NCBI GenBank assembly: GCA_902798755.1 | Contig: CADBYC010000007.1 | Coordinates: 1 to 59,743 of the forward strand | Direction: 5' to 3' | DNA from: an uncultured Ruminococcus sp. | Lineage (GTDB): Bacteria; Bacillota; Clostridia; Oscillospirales; Acutalibacteraceae | Length of the DNA: 59,743 nt | In this document: in pieces, positions 42,435 to 51,040 of the stretch | Position numbering within the stretch: the stretch's first letter is position 1 | Layout: each line of letters starts with the position of its first letter | Position numbers and translations under genes: made by a program | Notes under the pieces: model-generated | The model's database searches: none | Told to the model about the DNA's origin: nothing | Seen by the model: the letters and a program-made list of their open reading frames with translations, nothing else

Positions 42435-42940
42435 CACCCTTAGTGTAATTGAAAAAAATATAAAATAGTATAGACAGATGTTATCAAAACATGGTAAAAT
42501 GTTATATATAAAATTTCGCCTGTTTCCTTTTTGTTTATATCTACTAAAAAGTGTTTCGGTTTTTAGAGGAAATCACAAAAATACCACCAGATGTTGAACT
42601 ATATAGATAGATTTATACAAAAAGACGGAAAACAGCGGGGAAAATAGATTGGTAAAAACTGGTTGATTGTTAAAAATGCACAATTGCTTTCAACAATCAA
42701 AATAGACAATCCGACGCCGGCTTACTGATAAAAATTGAATAAAGCAACAATCAAAAGAGGTTTTTGCGGGAGCAGATATAACGCTTGGTATGGAATAAAG
42801 GCAAAGAAATCTAACATTTAGTTATGTTTTGATGACATTCTGCTATAGTAAAATGTTGGGTACGGTAGTACAATGACATTGTAAGTGCACAGCAGGCGGT
42901 GACCTATGTGCAAAATGACAATTTTTTATTAACAGGAGGA
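42435..42940. promoter_or_regulatory. AT-rich divergent control region with AACAATCAA motifs
   Basis: About 500 bp without a gene between msmK and the binding-protein gene. CAACAATCAAAA occurs at 42691-42702 and 42745-42756, and the inverted form TTGATTGTT at 42663-42671, so 42663-42700 is an inverted repeat with 9-bp arms. GTTATG, 17 nt, TATAGT near 42822-42850 is a weak candidate promoter for the plus-strand operon. These sites are good candidates for the AraC regulator encoded downstream. Confidence 0.4.
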
Positions 42941-42946
42941 AATGAA

Positions 42947-44272
42947 ATGAAAAGATTAGTAGCTATTTTTCTCGCAGTGCTCATGGTTGCTGCTATGATG
43001 GCTGCGTGCGGCGGCTCCAATTCCGGCTCGAATTCCGGTTCCGGTGATTCCGGCGCAAAGGCAAGCTCCATCACTGTAAACATCTGGGACTCCAACCAGC
43101 AAAAGGGCATTCAGGAAATCGCTGACAAATGGACTGAGACATCCGGCGTTAAGGTCAACGTAGAAGTTGTTGACTGGGACAACTACTGGACTCTGCTCGA
43201 AGCCGGCGCTTCCGGCGGCACCATGCCCGACGTATTCTGGATGCACTCCAACACCGCTCAGATGTACATGGAAAATGACATCCTGCTCGACCTGACCGAT
43301 TACATCGCGAAGGACAGCTCCGTCGACATGTCCAAGTACTATGAAGGCGTTAAGAATCTGTACACCCGTTCCGACGGCAAGATCTTCGCTATGCCTAAGG
43401 ATCACGACACCATCGCTCTGCTGTACAACAAGGCGATCTTTGACAAGTACGGCGTAGACTATCCCACCGACAACTGGACTTGGGAAGATATGTACGAGGC
43501 TGCTAAGAAGATCACCGACGGCTCTAACGGCGACGTTTACGGCACGGCTATGAACACCTCTAACAACCAGGATGGTTGGTACAACCTGATTTACTCCTAC
43601 GGCGGCAACGTTGTCGGCGAGGATCACAAATCCACCAAGATCGGCTCCGACGAATCTAAGGCGGGCATGGAAATGATGAGAAAGCTCCTCACCGTAGGCG
43701 CTCCCCAGTCTGTTGTTGCTGAGACCGGTACCGACTCTCTGTTCCAGTCCGGTAAGGTCGGTATGATCACTCAGGGTTCTTGGATGATCAACGCTTTCTA
43801 CACTGCTGAGAACCACGCTGACTATTATTGGTCCCTGCTGCCCTACGCTGACGTAAACGGCAACGGCACCTGCGAGAAGGAAGAGCGCTGGTCCGCTTAC
43901 AACGGCCTTGGTTGGGCTGCTTCCGCTAAGGTTAAGGATCCCGAATCCTGCTACAGCCTCATCGCTTACTTCTGCTCCGAAGAGGGTCAGAAGCTCCAGG
44001 CTGAAAAAGGCGTTACCATGGGCGGTATGACCGGCGTATCCGAAGCATTCGCAAGCGCTTTCGAGGGCATGGATGTTTCTCCGTTCATCAAGGCAGAAGA
44101 GTACAGCCTCTACTTCCGTCCCTACACCCGCAACACCACCGTTTGGGAAGACGCTCTCCAGCAGAAGGGCGCGTTCCTTGATCCTTGGCAGAATCCCGAG
44201 GATTCCGCTCTGATGGCTACTGCGTGCGACAACGCTCAGAAGATCATCGAGGACGCTATCGCAAACGAGTAA
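42947..44272 (+). CDS. Sugar ABC transporter substrate-binding lipoprotein
   Basis: A 441-residue precursor of the CUT1 binding-protein class. Signal peptide and lipobox: MKRLVAIFLAVLMVAAMMAA then Cys, followed by a Gly/Ser/Asn-rich linker. The mature part has typical type I features (ITVNIWDSNQQKGIQEIADK; SGGTMPDVFWMHSN; IFAMPKDHDTIALLYNKAIF; LFQSGKVGMITQGSWM). AGGAGG precedes the ATG. Ligand is not deducible from sequence alone; the neighbouring alpha-galactosidase suggests raffinose, stachyose or melibiose. Confidence 0.95.
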   Translation: MKRLVAIFLAVLMVAAMMAACGGSNSGSNSGSGDSGAKASSITVNIWDSNQQKGIQEIADKWTETSGVKVNVEVVDWDNYWTLLEAGASGGTMPDVFWMHSNTAQMYMENDILLDLTDYIAKDSSVDMSKYYEGVKNLYTRSDGKIFAMPKDHDTIALLYNKAIFDKYGVDYPTDNWTWEDMYEAAKKITDGSNGDVYGTAMNTSNNQDGWYNLIYSYGGNVVGEDHKSTKIGSDESKAGMEMMRKLLTVGAPQSVVAETGTDSLFQSGKVGMITQGSWMINAFYTAENHADYYWSLLPYADVNGNGTCEKEERWSAYNGLGWAASAKVKDPESCYSLIAYFCSEEGQKLQAEKGVTMGGMTGVSEAFASAFEGMDVSPFIKAEEYSLYFRPYTRNTTVWEDALQQKGAFLDPWQNPEDSALMATACDNAQKIIEDAIANE

Positions 44273-44308
44273 TTTTAATCAATACGATATTTATTAACTG
44301 ATTAATTT

Positions 44309-44350
44309 CGGCGGACCGTCCGGAACCGGCGCGGTCCGCCTTGCGATTTT
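44309..44350 (+). terminator. Partial terminator after the binding-protein gene
   Basis: GGCGGACCG, 12 nt, CGGTCCGCC; T-run ATTTTTCTTT begins several nt later. Such a hairpin often keeps binding-protein mRNA in excess over the permeases. Confidence 0.65.
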
Positions 44351-44412
44351 TCTTTACGGATAATTCCGCACAAGAAAAAAGATTGACTATAATCCGGTAA
44401 AGGAGGGGACTT

Positions 44413-45315
44413 ATGAAAGAGAAAGCGCCTAAGAAGAAGCGCACCAAGGCGCAGAAGCGAGAAGCGGTATGGGCGTTATGTTTTATCGCTCCGACGATCA
44501 TCGGCTTGATCGTTCTGAACTTCTACCCGGCGTTCGATACGCTGTGGCAGTCCTTCTGCAAGACGGGTGACTTCGGTAAAGGCAACGTCTTCATAGGTTT
44601 TGCAAACTATGCCAAGGTCTTCTCTTCAAGTGAAGTCTGGCACTCACTCTGGAATACGATCAAGTACGCGCTGATCGAAGTACCCTTCGGCGTTGTGATT
44701 GCTCTTATTTTAGCGGTATTTTTGAACAAAAAGCTCAAGGGAACCTCCCTGTTCCGTACCATCTTCTTCCTGCCCATGGTCTGCGCTCCCGCGGCGGTCG
44801 CCATGGTTTGGAAGTGGCTGTACAACCAGCAGTTCGGTCTCTTGAATAACATTTTCGGCACCAACGTCGCGTGGATCTCCGATCCCAAGATCGCGTGGAT
44901 CTCCATCGGCATCATCGGTGTATGGTCGGTCATCGGTTACAACATGGTACTGTTCATCTCCGGCTTGCAGGAGATCCCCGGCGACTACTACGAAGCGGCT
45001 GAGATCGACGGCGCTACCGGCATCCGTCAGTTCTTCCACATCACCGTTCCGCTTCTTTCTCCGACCACCTTCTTCATCGTCCAGACCCGTATCATCGGCG
45101 CTCTGACGATCTTCGATTTGATGTTCATGGTAATGGACAAGACCAACCTCGCGCTCGAGAACACCCAGTCCATCGTTTACCTGTTCTATGATTACGCGTT
45201 CACACAGGGCAACAAGGGCTACGGTGCGACGATCGTTATCTTCCTCGTTATCTTTATCATGATCGTTACCTTCATCCTGCAGCGCGCAGAGAAGAAGCTT
45301 GTTTACCATCCGTAA
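44413..45315 (+). CDS. Sugar ABC transporter permease, MsmF/UgpA type
   Basis: A 300-residue inner-membrane protein with six predicted helices, a Lys/Arg-rich N-terminus and the ATPase-contact EAA loop (YYEAAEIDGATGIRQFFHIT). It pairs with the next permease. AAAGGAGGGG precedes the ATG. Confidence 0.95.
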   Translation: MKEKAPKKKRTKAQKREAVWALCFIAPTIIGLIVLNFYPAFDTLWQSFCKTGDFGKGNVFIGFANYAKVFSSSEVWHSLWNTIKYALIEVPFGVVIALILAVFLNKKLKGTSLFRTIFFLPMVCAPAAVAMVWKWLYNQQFGLLNNIFGTNVAWISDPKIAWISIGIIGVWSVIGYNMVLFISGLQEIPGDYYEAAEIDGATGIRQFFHITVPLLSPTTFFIVQTRIIGALTIFDLMFMVMDKTNLALENTQSIVYLFYDYAFTQGNKGYGATIVIFLVIFIMIVTFILQRAEKKLVYHP

Positions 45316-45332
45316 GAAAGGGGGACTGATTT

Positions 45333-46175
45333 ATGCAAAGCGCTCGCGCAAGAAATATCGCAAGCAAAGTGGTTATGTATATCGTGCTGATCATAATGGC
45401 ATTCATCATGTTGGTTCCCTTCGTGTGGATGATCCTTACCGCTTTGAAAACAAATCAGGAAGCGATCTCCGTAGATCCTTTCTATATTTTCCCCGCCCAT
45501 GGCTGGCATTGGGAAAACTTCGCAGAGGTATGGCAGAGCTATAACTTCGTTATCCTGTACAAGAACACCCTGCTGATGATCCTCTTCCGCGTCATCTGTG
45601 CTTGTCTGACCGCTACCATGGCAGGTTATGCCTTCGGCAGACTGAAGTTCCCGGGCAAGAATTTCTTCTTCGCCCTCGTCCTTGTACAGATGATGATCCC
45701 CGCTCAGATCTTTATTATCCCTCAGTACCTGATGGTCTCCGGACTCGGTCTTTTGAACACAGTCACCGGTCTGGTATTTCCCGGTATCGTTACCGCTTTC
45801 GGTACTTACCTGCTCAAGACGGGCTATGAGGGTCTCCCGAAGGACCTTGAAGAAGCGGCTGACATCGACGGCTGTAACATCGGCCAGCGCTTCTTGCGCA
45901 TCATGATGCCGCTGACCCGTTCTTCCATGGTATCTCTGGGTATCTTTACCGCACTGTTCGCGTTCAAAGATCTGATGTGGCCCATGATCGTCTGCACCAG
46001 AGCTGAGACCACCACTCTGTCGGCGGGTCTTGCTAAGATGCAGGGTCAGTTCAGCAGCAACTATCCCACCATGATGGCGGCGGCTGTTCTGGCGGTTGTT
46101 CCGATGATAGTTATCTATGTTATTTTCCAGAAACAATTTGTTGAAGGTATAGCTACCTCGGGCGGCAAGCTGTAA
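45333..46175 (+). CDS. Sugar ABC transporter permease, MsmG/UgpE type
   Basis: A 280-residue membrane protein with six helices and the EAA loop (LEEAADIDGCNIGQRFLRIM). It lies 17 nt after its partner and ends with the FQKQFVEGIATSGGKL-type tail (IFQKQFVEGIATSGGKL) found in many CUT1 permeases. AAGGGGGA precedes the ATG. A terminator-like hairpin follows. Confidence 0.95.
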   Translation: MQSARARNIASKVVMYIVLIIMAFIMLVPFVWMILTALKTNQEAISVDPFYIFPAHGWHWENFAEVWQSYNFVILYKNTLLMILFRVICACLTATMAGYAFGRLKFPGKNFFFALVLVQMMIPAQIFIIPQYLMVSGLGLLNTVTGLVFPGIVTAFGTYLLKTGYEGLPKDLEEAADIDGCNIGQRFLRIMMPLTRSSMVSLGIFTALFAFKDLMWPMIVCTRAETTTLSAGLAKMQGQFSSNYPTMMAAAVLAVVPMIVIYVIFQKQFVEGIATSGGKL

Positions 46176-46213
46176 GCGCTCACGCTATTACGGTATTATA
46201 ATACTGAGTTTAT

Positions 46214-46256
46214 GCCGGAGGTATTACGACGTAGTATCTCCGGCTATTCCTTTTTC
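46214..46256 (+). terminator. Terminator after the permease pair
   Basis: GCCGGAG ... CTCCGGC with an inner GTA/TAT arm, then TATTCCTTTTT. Just before it is a 12-bp palindrome GTATTATAATAC (46193-46204). Confidence 0.7.
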
Positions 46257-46278
46257 ACTGAATAATTATCCGAAGCAC

Positions 46279-46314
46279 TCATGAAAACCGAAATTTTCCA
46301 TTCGGCTTTCATGA
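46279..46314. promoter_or_regulatory. 14-bp-arm palindrome upstream of the AraC gene
   Basis: TCATGAAAACCGAA, 8 nt, TTCGGCTTTCATGA match at 13 of 14 positions. It ends 25 nt before the regulator's ATG, so it may be an autoregulatory site or an RNA hairpin controlling translation. Confidence 0.45.
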
Positions 46315-46339
46315 ACGCTCCGGCAAAGGAAGTGATCTT

Positions 46340-47224
46340 ATGAACGACGAAAACAAAATCATCAACGGTAAGCCTACTTACCGCGCGATCACGTACCAAA
46401 CGAAGATCACCGACGATTTCAGTCTGGTGATCTGCGGCACGGAGACCTGCCTGCCCGACTACTATTTCAACACAAACGGCAGGGACGGCTATCATTTGCA
46501 CGCCGTCCTCAAGGGCAGGGGAGTGCTCAGCGTAGACGGCAGAGAGCAGGAGGTGCATTTCGGACATCTGTTCATCACCAAGCCCGGCGAAGATACCTGG
46601 TACAGGGCTGATTCCCGCGATCCGTGGGTGTACTGCTGGATGGGCTTTGACGGCATACGCGCGCAGGAGTTCGCCGAGCGCGCGGGCTTTGTCAAGGGTG
46701 TCAACGTCCTTGACTGCTGCGTCAATCCCGAGCGGCTCTACGACCTGTGCAAACGGGTGCTGGATATGCCTGAGCCTACCACCGCCAACGTCGTGGCGCG
46801 TACAGGCTTGCTGCTGGAGTTTATCAGTCTGGTGATCGAGTCGCATGACAATTTGTCAAATCATTTCCATAAGACGAGAGAGTATCCCACGGATACCTAC
46901 GTCAAATACGCCGCCGATTTTATCCGCGGGAACTACGCCACGGCGAAGATCAGCGACGTCGCCAGATACATCGGGATCCACCGCAGCTATCTGACCAGTA
47001 TCTTCAAAGAGAAAATGGGTATTTCACCGCAGGAGTACCTGATCCAGTGTAAATTGCAGCGGGCGGTCAACTTCCTGATCGAGACCAATAACCCGATACA
47101 GGAGATCGCCCGTCAGGTCGGCTACGACAACCCCCTGACCTTCTCCAAGACCTTCAAAAATTTCTACGGCGTCAGCCCTAAGCTGTACCGCGAGCAGCAC
47201 AGAGAAGCTGCTCAAGAACCATAA
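46340..47224 (+). CDS. AraC-family transcriptional regulator
   Basis: A 294-residue regulator. The N-terminal cupin (about 20-150; YHLHAVLKGRGVLSVDGREQ, GHLFITKPGEDTWYRADSRD) likely binds a sugar. The C-terminal double helix-turn-helix (about 195-290) has ISDVARYIGIHRSYLTSIFK and the AraC signature IQEIARQVGYDNPLTFSKTF. AAAGGAAGTGA precedes the ATG. It stands between the transporter and the alpha-galactosidase gene, matching MsmR/RafR-type activators of raffinose and melibiose loci. Confidence 0.93.
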   Translation: MNDENKIINGKPTYRAITYQTKITDDFSLVICGTETCLPDYYFNTNGRDGYHLHAVLKGRGVLSVDGREQEVHFGHLFITKPGEDTWYRADSRDPWVYCWMGFDGIRAQEFAERAGFVKGVNVLDCCVNPERLYDLCKRVLDMPEPTTANVVARTGLLLEFISLVIESHDNLSNHFHKTREYPTDTYVKYAADFIRGNYATAKISDVARYIGIHRSYLTSIFKEKMGISPQEYLIQCKLQRAVNFLIETNNPIQEIARQVGYDNPLTFSKTFKNFYGVSPKLYREQHREAAQEP

Positions 47225-47247
47225 AATGCTTCAAAGGAGACATCTGT

Positions 47248-49437
47248 ATGAGTATCCGTTATATCGAAGACACAAGACAACTGATCCTTGAGACCAAAAA
47301 CACCGCTTACCAGATGAAGATCGACGAGCTGGGATATTTGCAGCATTTATATTACGGTCCCAAGCTCGGTCAAAACGATATGTCCTATCCGTTCCGTATC
47401 TACGACCACGGCTTCTCGGGCAACCCCTATGATATGCGCCAGAACCGCGCCTATTCACTGGATTCCATGGCGCAGGAGTATACCTCCTTCGGCGTGGGCG
47501 ACTTCCGCGTGACCAGCATCCGCGCGTCGTGCTCCGACGGCAGCCGCTGTGCGGAGTTCCGCTATGAGAGCCACGAGATACAGGACGGCAAGTATGCGAT
47601 CCCAGGTCTGCCCTCCGTCTATGACAGCGGACAGATCGCCCAGACGCTGATCGTTACCCTGATCGACAACGCCGCCAATATCCGCATCAAGCTGTATTAC
47701 GGCGTGTTTGAGGAGCTGGACGTCATCACCCGCGCCGCCGAGATCATCAACGCGGGATATGAGATCGTGTGGCTGAGAAAAGCCTGCTCCATGTGCCTTG
47801 AACTCCCGTTCGGCAAGTGGGATATGATCCACTTTCACGGCAGACATTGCATGGAGCGCCAGGCAGAGCGCGTACCGCTCTTCCATGGCGTTCAGACGAT
47901 CTCCTCGGGCAGAGGCATGTCCAGCCACCAGCACAATCCCTTCGTTATTCTCTGCGACAGAGAAGCCACCGAGGACAGCGGCGCTTGCTACGGCGTGATG
48001 CTGATGTACTCGGGCAACCACAAGACTGAGATCGAGCTTGACCAGTTCGATGGCGTCAGGATCGTCACAGGCGTCAACGACGACCGCTTCCGCTGGGAGC
48101 TGGCGTCCGAAGCCTCCTTCTTCACCCCCGAGGTCATTCTCACCTGCGCCGACGGTCTGACTGAGCTTTCGCATAACTACCACCGCGTGATCCGTAACAA
48201 TGTCGTCCGCGGAGAGTACAAGCTCAGCCATCGTCCCGTGCTGATCAACAACTGGGAGGCGACCTATTTCGATCTCAACGAGGACAAGATCGTCGCCATC
48301 GCGAAGAAGGCGCAGGAGTTGGGCGTCGAGCTGTTTGTCCTTGACGACGGCTGGTTCAAGAACCGCAATGACGACAACGCGGGTCTCGGCGACTGGGTGC
48401 CCGATACCGAGAAGCTGCCCAACGGCTTAGACGGCTTGATCGCGAAGATCAACGACATGGGCTTGAAATTCGGCTTGTGGATCGAGCCTGAGATGGTCAA
48501 CGAGGATTCCGACCTCTACCGCGCTCACCCCGACTGGGCGCTGACCGCTCCCAACCGCGCTCCGATGATGGCGCGCAACCAGCTCGTCCTCGACCTCTCC
48601 CGCAAGGAAGTCCACGAATATCTGTATAAAACCATCTCCGATATTTTGGAGAGATACAATATCACCTACATCAAATGGGATTTCAACCGTCCCTTGTCCG
48701 ACGTTTATTCCCATTCGACCCCCTCGCCCCGACAGGGTGAGGTGACCCACCGCTATTACCTCAGCCTTTACAGTCTGTATGAAAAGCTGACCAAGAAATT
48801 CCCCCATGTTCTCTTTGAGGGCTGCGCGGGCGGCGGCGGACGCTTTGACGCGGGCATGCTGCATTATTCCCCGCAGATCTGGTGCTCCGATAATACCGAC
48901 GCGATCGCCCGTCTGAAGATCCAGTACGGAACCTCGTTCGGCTATCCGACCTGCACCGTCGGCGCTCATGTCAGCGCTTCTCCGAACCACCAGACAGGCA
49001 GAAAGACCCCTCTGAGCACCCGCGGCGTCGTCGCAATGTCGGGCGCGTTCGGATACGAGCTTGACCTCTCCGCCTTGTCTGACGAGGATTGTGAGGAGAT
49101 CAAGGAGCAGATCAAGCGCTACAAGGAGATCGAGCCGATCATCCACAACGGCAAGCTCTATCGCCTGAGCAAGATGAGCGACACCGATCACTTTATGGCG
49201 TGGCAGTATGTCAGCCCCGATCAGTGCCGCAGCGTGCTGAACATCGTCGTCACCAATCCGCTGGCGAATTCCGCGCCCGTTCACGTCGATCTCAAGGGCT
49301 TACTGCCCGACGCGACCTATTCCGTTAACGGCGAGTTCGAGGTCCTCGGCTCGGCGCTCATGCGCGGCGGCTACACCTTCCCGCGCCTGACGGGCGATTA
49401 TCCCGCTATGCAGTTGGATATCACAAAAATCGACTGA
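47248..49437 (+). CDS. Alpha-galactosidase, GH36
   Basis: A 729-residue cytoplasmic enzyme (no signal peptide) removing alpha-1,6-galactose from melibiose, raffinose and related sugars. The central barrel carries NNWEATYFDLNEDKI, FVLDDGWFKNRNDD, FGLWIEPEMVNEDSD, the nucleophile Asp in YIKWDFNRPLSD and the acid/base Asp in WCSDNTDAI. The length is normal for the tetrameric GH36 group. AAAGGAG precedes the ATG, 23 nt after the AraC gene. Confidence 0.96.
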   Translation: MSIRYIEDTRQLILETKNTAYQMKIDELGYLQHLYYGPKLGQNDMSYPFRIYDHGFSGNPYDMRQNRAYSLDSMAQEYTSFGVGDFRVTSIRASCSDGSRCAEFRYESHEIQDGKYAIPGLPSVYDSGQIAQTLIVTLIDNAANIRIKLYYGVFEELDVITRAAEIINAGYEIVWLRKACSMCLELPFGKWDMIHFHGRHCMERQAERVPLFHGVQTISSGRGMSSHQHNPFVILCDREATEDSGACYGVMLMYSGNHKTEIELDQFDGVRIVTGVNDDRFRWELASEASFFTPEVILTCADGLTELSHNYHRVIRNNVVRGEYKLSHRPVLINNWEATYFDLNEDKIVAIAKKAQELGVELFVLDDGWFKNRNDDNAGLGDWVPDTEKLPNGLDGLIAKINDMGLKFGLWIEPEMVNEDSDLYRAHPDWALTAPNRAPMMARNQLVLDLSRKEVHEYLYKTISDILERYNITYIKWDFNRPLSDVYSHSTPSPRQGEVTHRYYLSLYSLYEKLTKKFPHVLFEGCAGGGGRFDAGMLHYSPQIWCSDNTDAIARLKIQYGTSFGYPTCTVGAHVSASPNHQTGRKTPLSTRGVVAMSGAFGYELDLSALSDEDCEEIKEQIKRYKEIEPIIHNGKLYRLSKMSDTDHFMAWQYVSPDQCRSVLNIVVTNPLANSAPVHVDLKGLLPDATYSVNGEFEVLGSALMRGGYTFPRLTGDYPAMQLDITKID

Positions 49438-49539
49438 TCTTACAAAAGTCATCGCAAGCTCTGTAAAGGGCTGCAGCGAGCTCAACCGATGTCGGGCATA
49501 ACACATTCGATATGCCTGATGATACAATAGGAGTATACA

Positions 49540-50229
49540 TTGAATCCGAATAAAATCGTTTGGTCTGAAGAAAAAGAAAAACTGAAAAGACTGCCCTTCA
49601 AGGAGAAGCTCCGATACATCTGGACGTATTTCTGGATCCCTATCGTCGCGATCCTGTTCGTCCTGATTTTCGGCACGTTCCTGATCGTCCGCATCTCTAC
49701 CAATATCCCCGACAACTGGCTGATGGTCACCTTTGCCAACACCACCGCTCAGGCGGGGACAGGCTCACAGCTTTGGGAGGATTTCACCGAGCACACGGGC
49801 TATGACCTCAAGCAGAAAAAGGTAGAGTTCAACGCCGAATCCTACTTTGACTACCTCAAGGATCAGGCAAAGGGCAACGCGTATTACAACGCCTTTGTCA
49901 CTCTCGCGGACGTCGGCGAGCTCGACGCGATCACGATGGAGTCCGCGTCCTTGGCGGCGCTCGGACAAAGCGGCAGATTGTTTGACCTCAACGATGAAAA
50001 ATGCGCCGACCTAAAGGCAAAATACGCCGACCGTTTCGTCTATTACACGCCTACCGATGAAAACGGTAAGGAGCTCGATCCGATACCTGTCGGTATCGAT
50101 ATCAGCGACAGTTTGCTGGTGACAAAATATCATTTGTATGTTGACAGCTGTGCGTTAGGCGTCGGCGCTCACAGCGAGAATATCAAGGAAGTCGGAGACT
50201 TCCTGAGCTTTGTATTAGGGGAGGGATAA
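49540..50229 (+). CDS. Single-pass membrane protein of unknown function
   Basis: A 229-residue protein with a basic cytoplasmic N-terminus, one membrane segment (about 29-51; WIPIVAILFVLIFGTFLIV) and an extracellular domain (about 60-229) with short LWEDFTEHTGYDLKQKKVEF and VTLADVGELDAI segments that recall fragments of solute-binding proteins. It starts with TTG, with AGGAG 6 nt upstream; TTG and the frame agree, and no ATG is available. It is followed 3 nt later by a YesL-like gene, and such pairs recur in clostridial sugar loci. Function unknown. Confidence 0.7.
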   Translation: MNPNKIVWSEEKEKLKRLPFKEKLRYIWTYFWIPIVAILFVLIFGTFLIVRISTNIPDNWLMVTFANTTAQAGTGSQLWEDFTEHTGYDLKQKKVEFNAESYFDYLKDQAKGNAYYNAFVTLADVGELDAITMESASLAALGQSGRLFDLNDEKCADLKAKYADRFVYYTPTDENGKELDPIPVGIDISDSLLVTKYHLYVDSCALGVGAHSENIKEVGDFLSFVLGEG

Positions 50230-50232
50230 GCC

Positions 50233-51030
50233 ATGCGGGAATTTGCGAATGCTTTCATGAGTCCTGACAGCGCGTTCGGCAGAGTGATGACCAAGATCGG
50301 TATCATCATCGCCGCGAATCTGATGTTCGTGCTGTTCAGCCTTCCCATCGTCACGATCGGCGCGTCCTACGCGGGGCTCTACCGCGTCATGTTCAAGACA
50401 TTACGTTCGGGCGGCGTGACGAATCCGTTCAAGCAGTTCTGGATCGGCTTCAAGACCTGCTTTTTGCAGGCGACCGCTGTCTGGCTCATCTATGCTGTGC
50501 TGATGGTCGCGGGCTATTTCGGTTTGCGTATCTGCCGGCAGGCGGGCGGTATGCTCAGTTACTTCCAGTACGCGCTCTACGGCGTAGCGCTTCTGATCAC
50601 CCTGATCCTGATCTACACCTTCCCGTCCATCGCCGCCTTTGAGGGCACGATCGGCAATCATATCCGCAACGCGATCTACTTCGCGTTCCATAAACCGTGG
50701 TGGATATTAGTCAACCTCTTTTTCCACATCTTCCCGCTTTATCTGACCTACAGCGATCCTCATTTGATGCCGCTGTACGCGTTCTGCTGGTTCTTCTTCG
50801 GCTTCGGAGCGATCACAATGCTCACCGCCCGTCTGCTGATCAAGGACTACAACCGCTTCCTCCCGCTGGTCGATGACTTCGGCGATTTCATTCTCACCGA
50901 GGACGGCAAGCAGATCATGCCCGGCAGCCCCGAGGAAAAGGCACTGTATGAAGAGGGCGGCGATTCGTTCGGCGGCAGCGATATGTCTGAGGAAGAAATG
51001 ATAAAAGAACTGCAAAAACTTGATATGTAA
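50233..51030 (+). CDS. YesL/DUF624 family membrane protein
   Basis: A 265-residue protein with about five membrane helices; MTKIGIIIAANLMFVLFSLP and GASYAGLYRVMFKTLR at the start are characteristic of YesL proteins, which sit in sugar-uptake operons. Their role is unknown. The last 50 residues are acidic (EEKALYEEGGDSFGGSDMSE) and cytoplasmic. GGGAGGGA overlaps the end of the preceding gene. Confidence 0.85.
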   Translation: MREFANAFMSPDSAFGRVMTKIGIIIAANLMFVLFSLPIVTIGASYAGLYRVMFKTLRSGGVTNPFKQFWIGFKTCFLQATAVWLIYAVLMVAGYFGLRICRQAGGMLSYFQYALYGVALLITLILIYTFPSIAAFEGTIGNHIRNAIYFAFHKPWWILVNLFFHIFPLYLTYSDPHLMPLYAFCWFFFGFGAITMLTARLLIKDYNRFLPLVDDFGDFILTEDGKQIMPGSPEEKALYEEGGDSFGGSDMSEEEMIKELQKLDM

Positions 51031-51040
51031 TGGTGATTTT

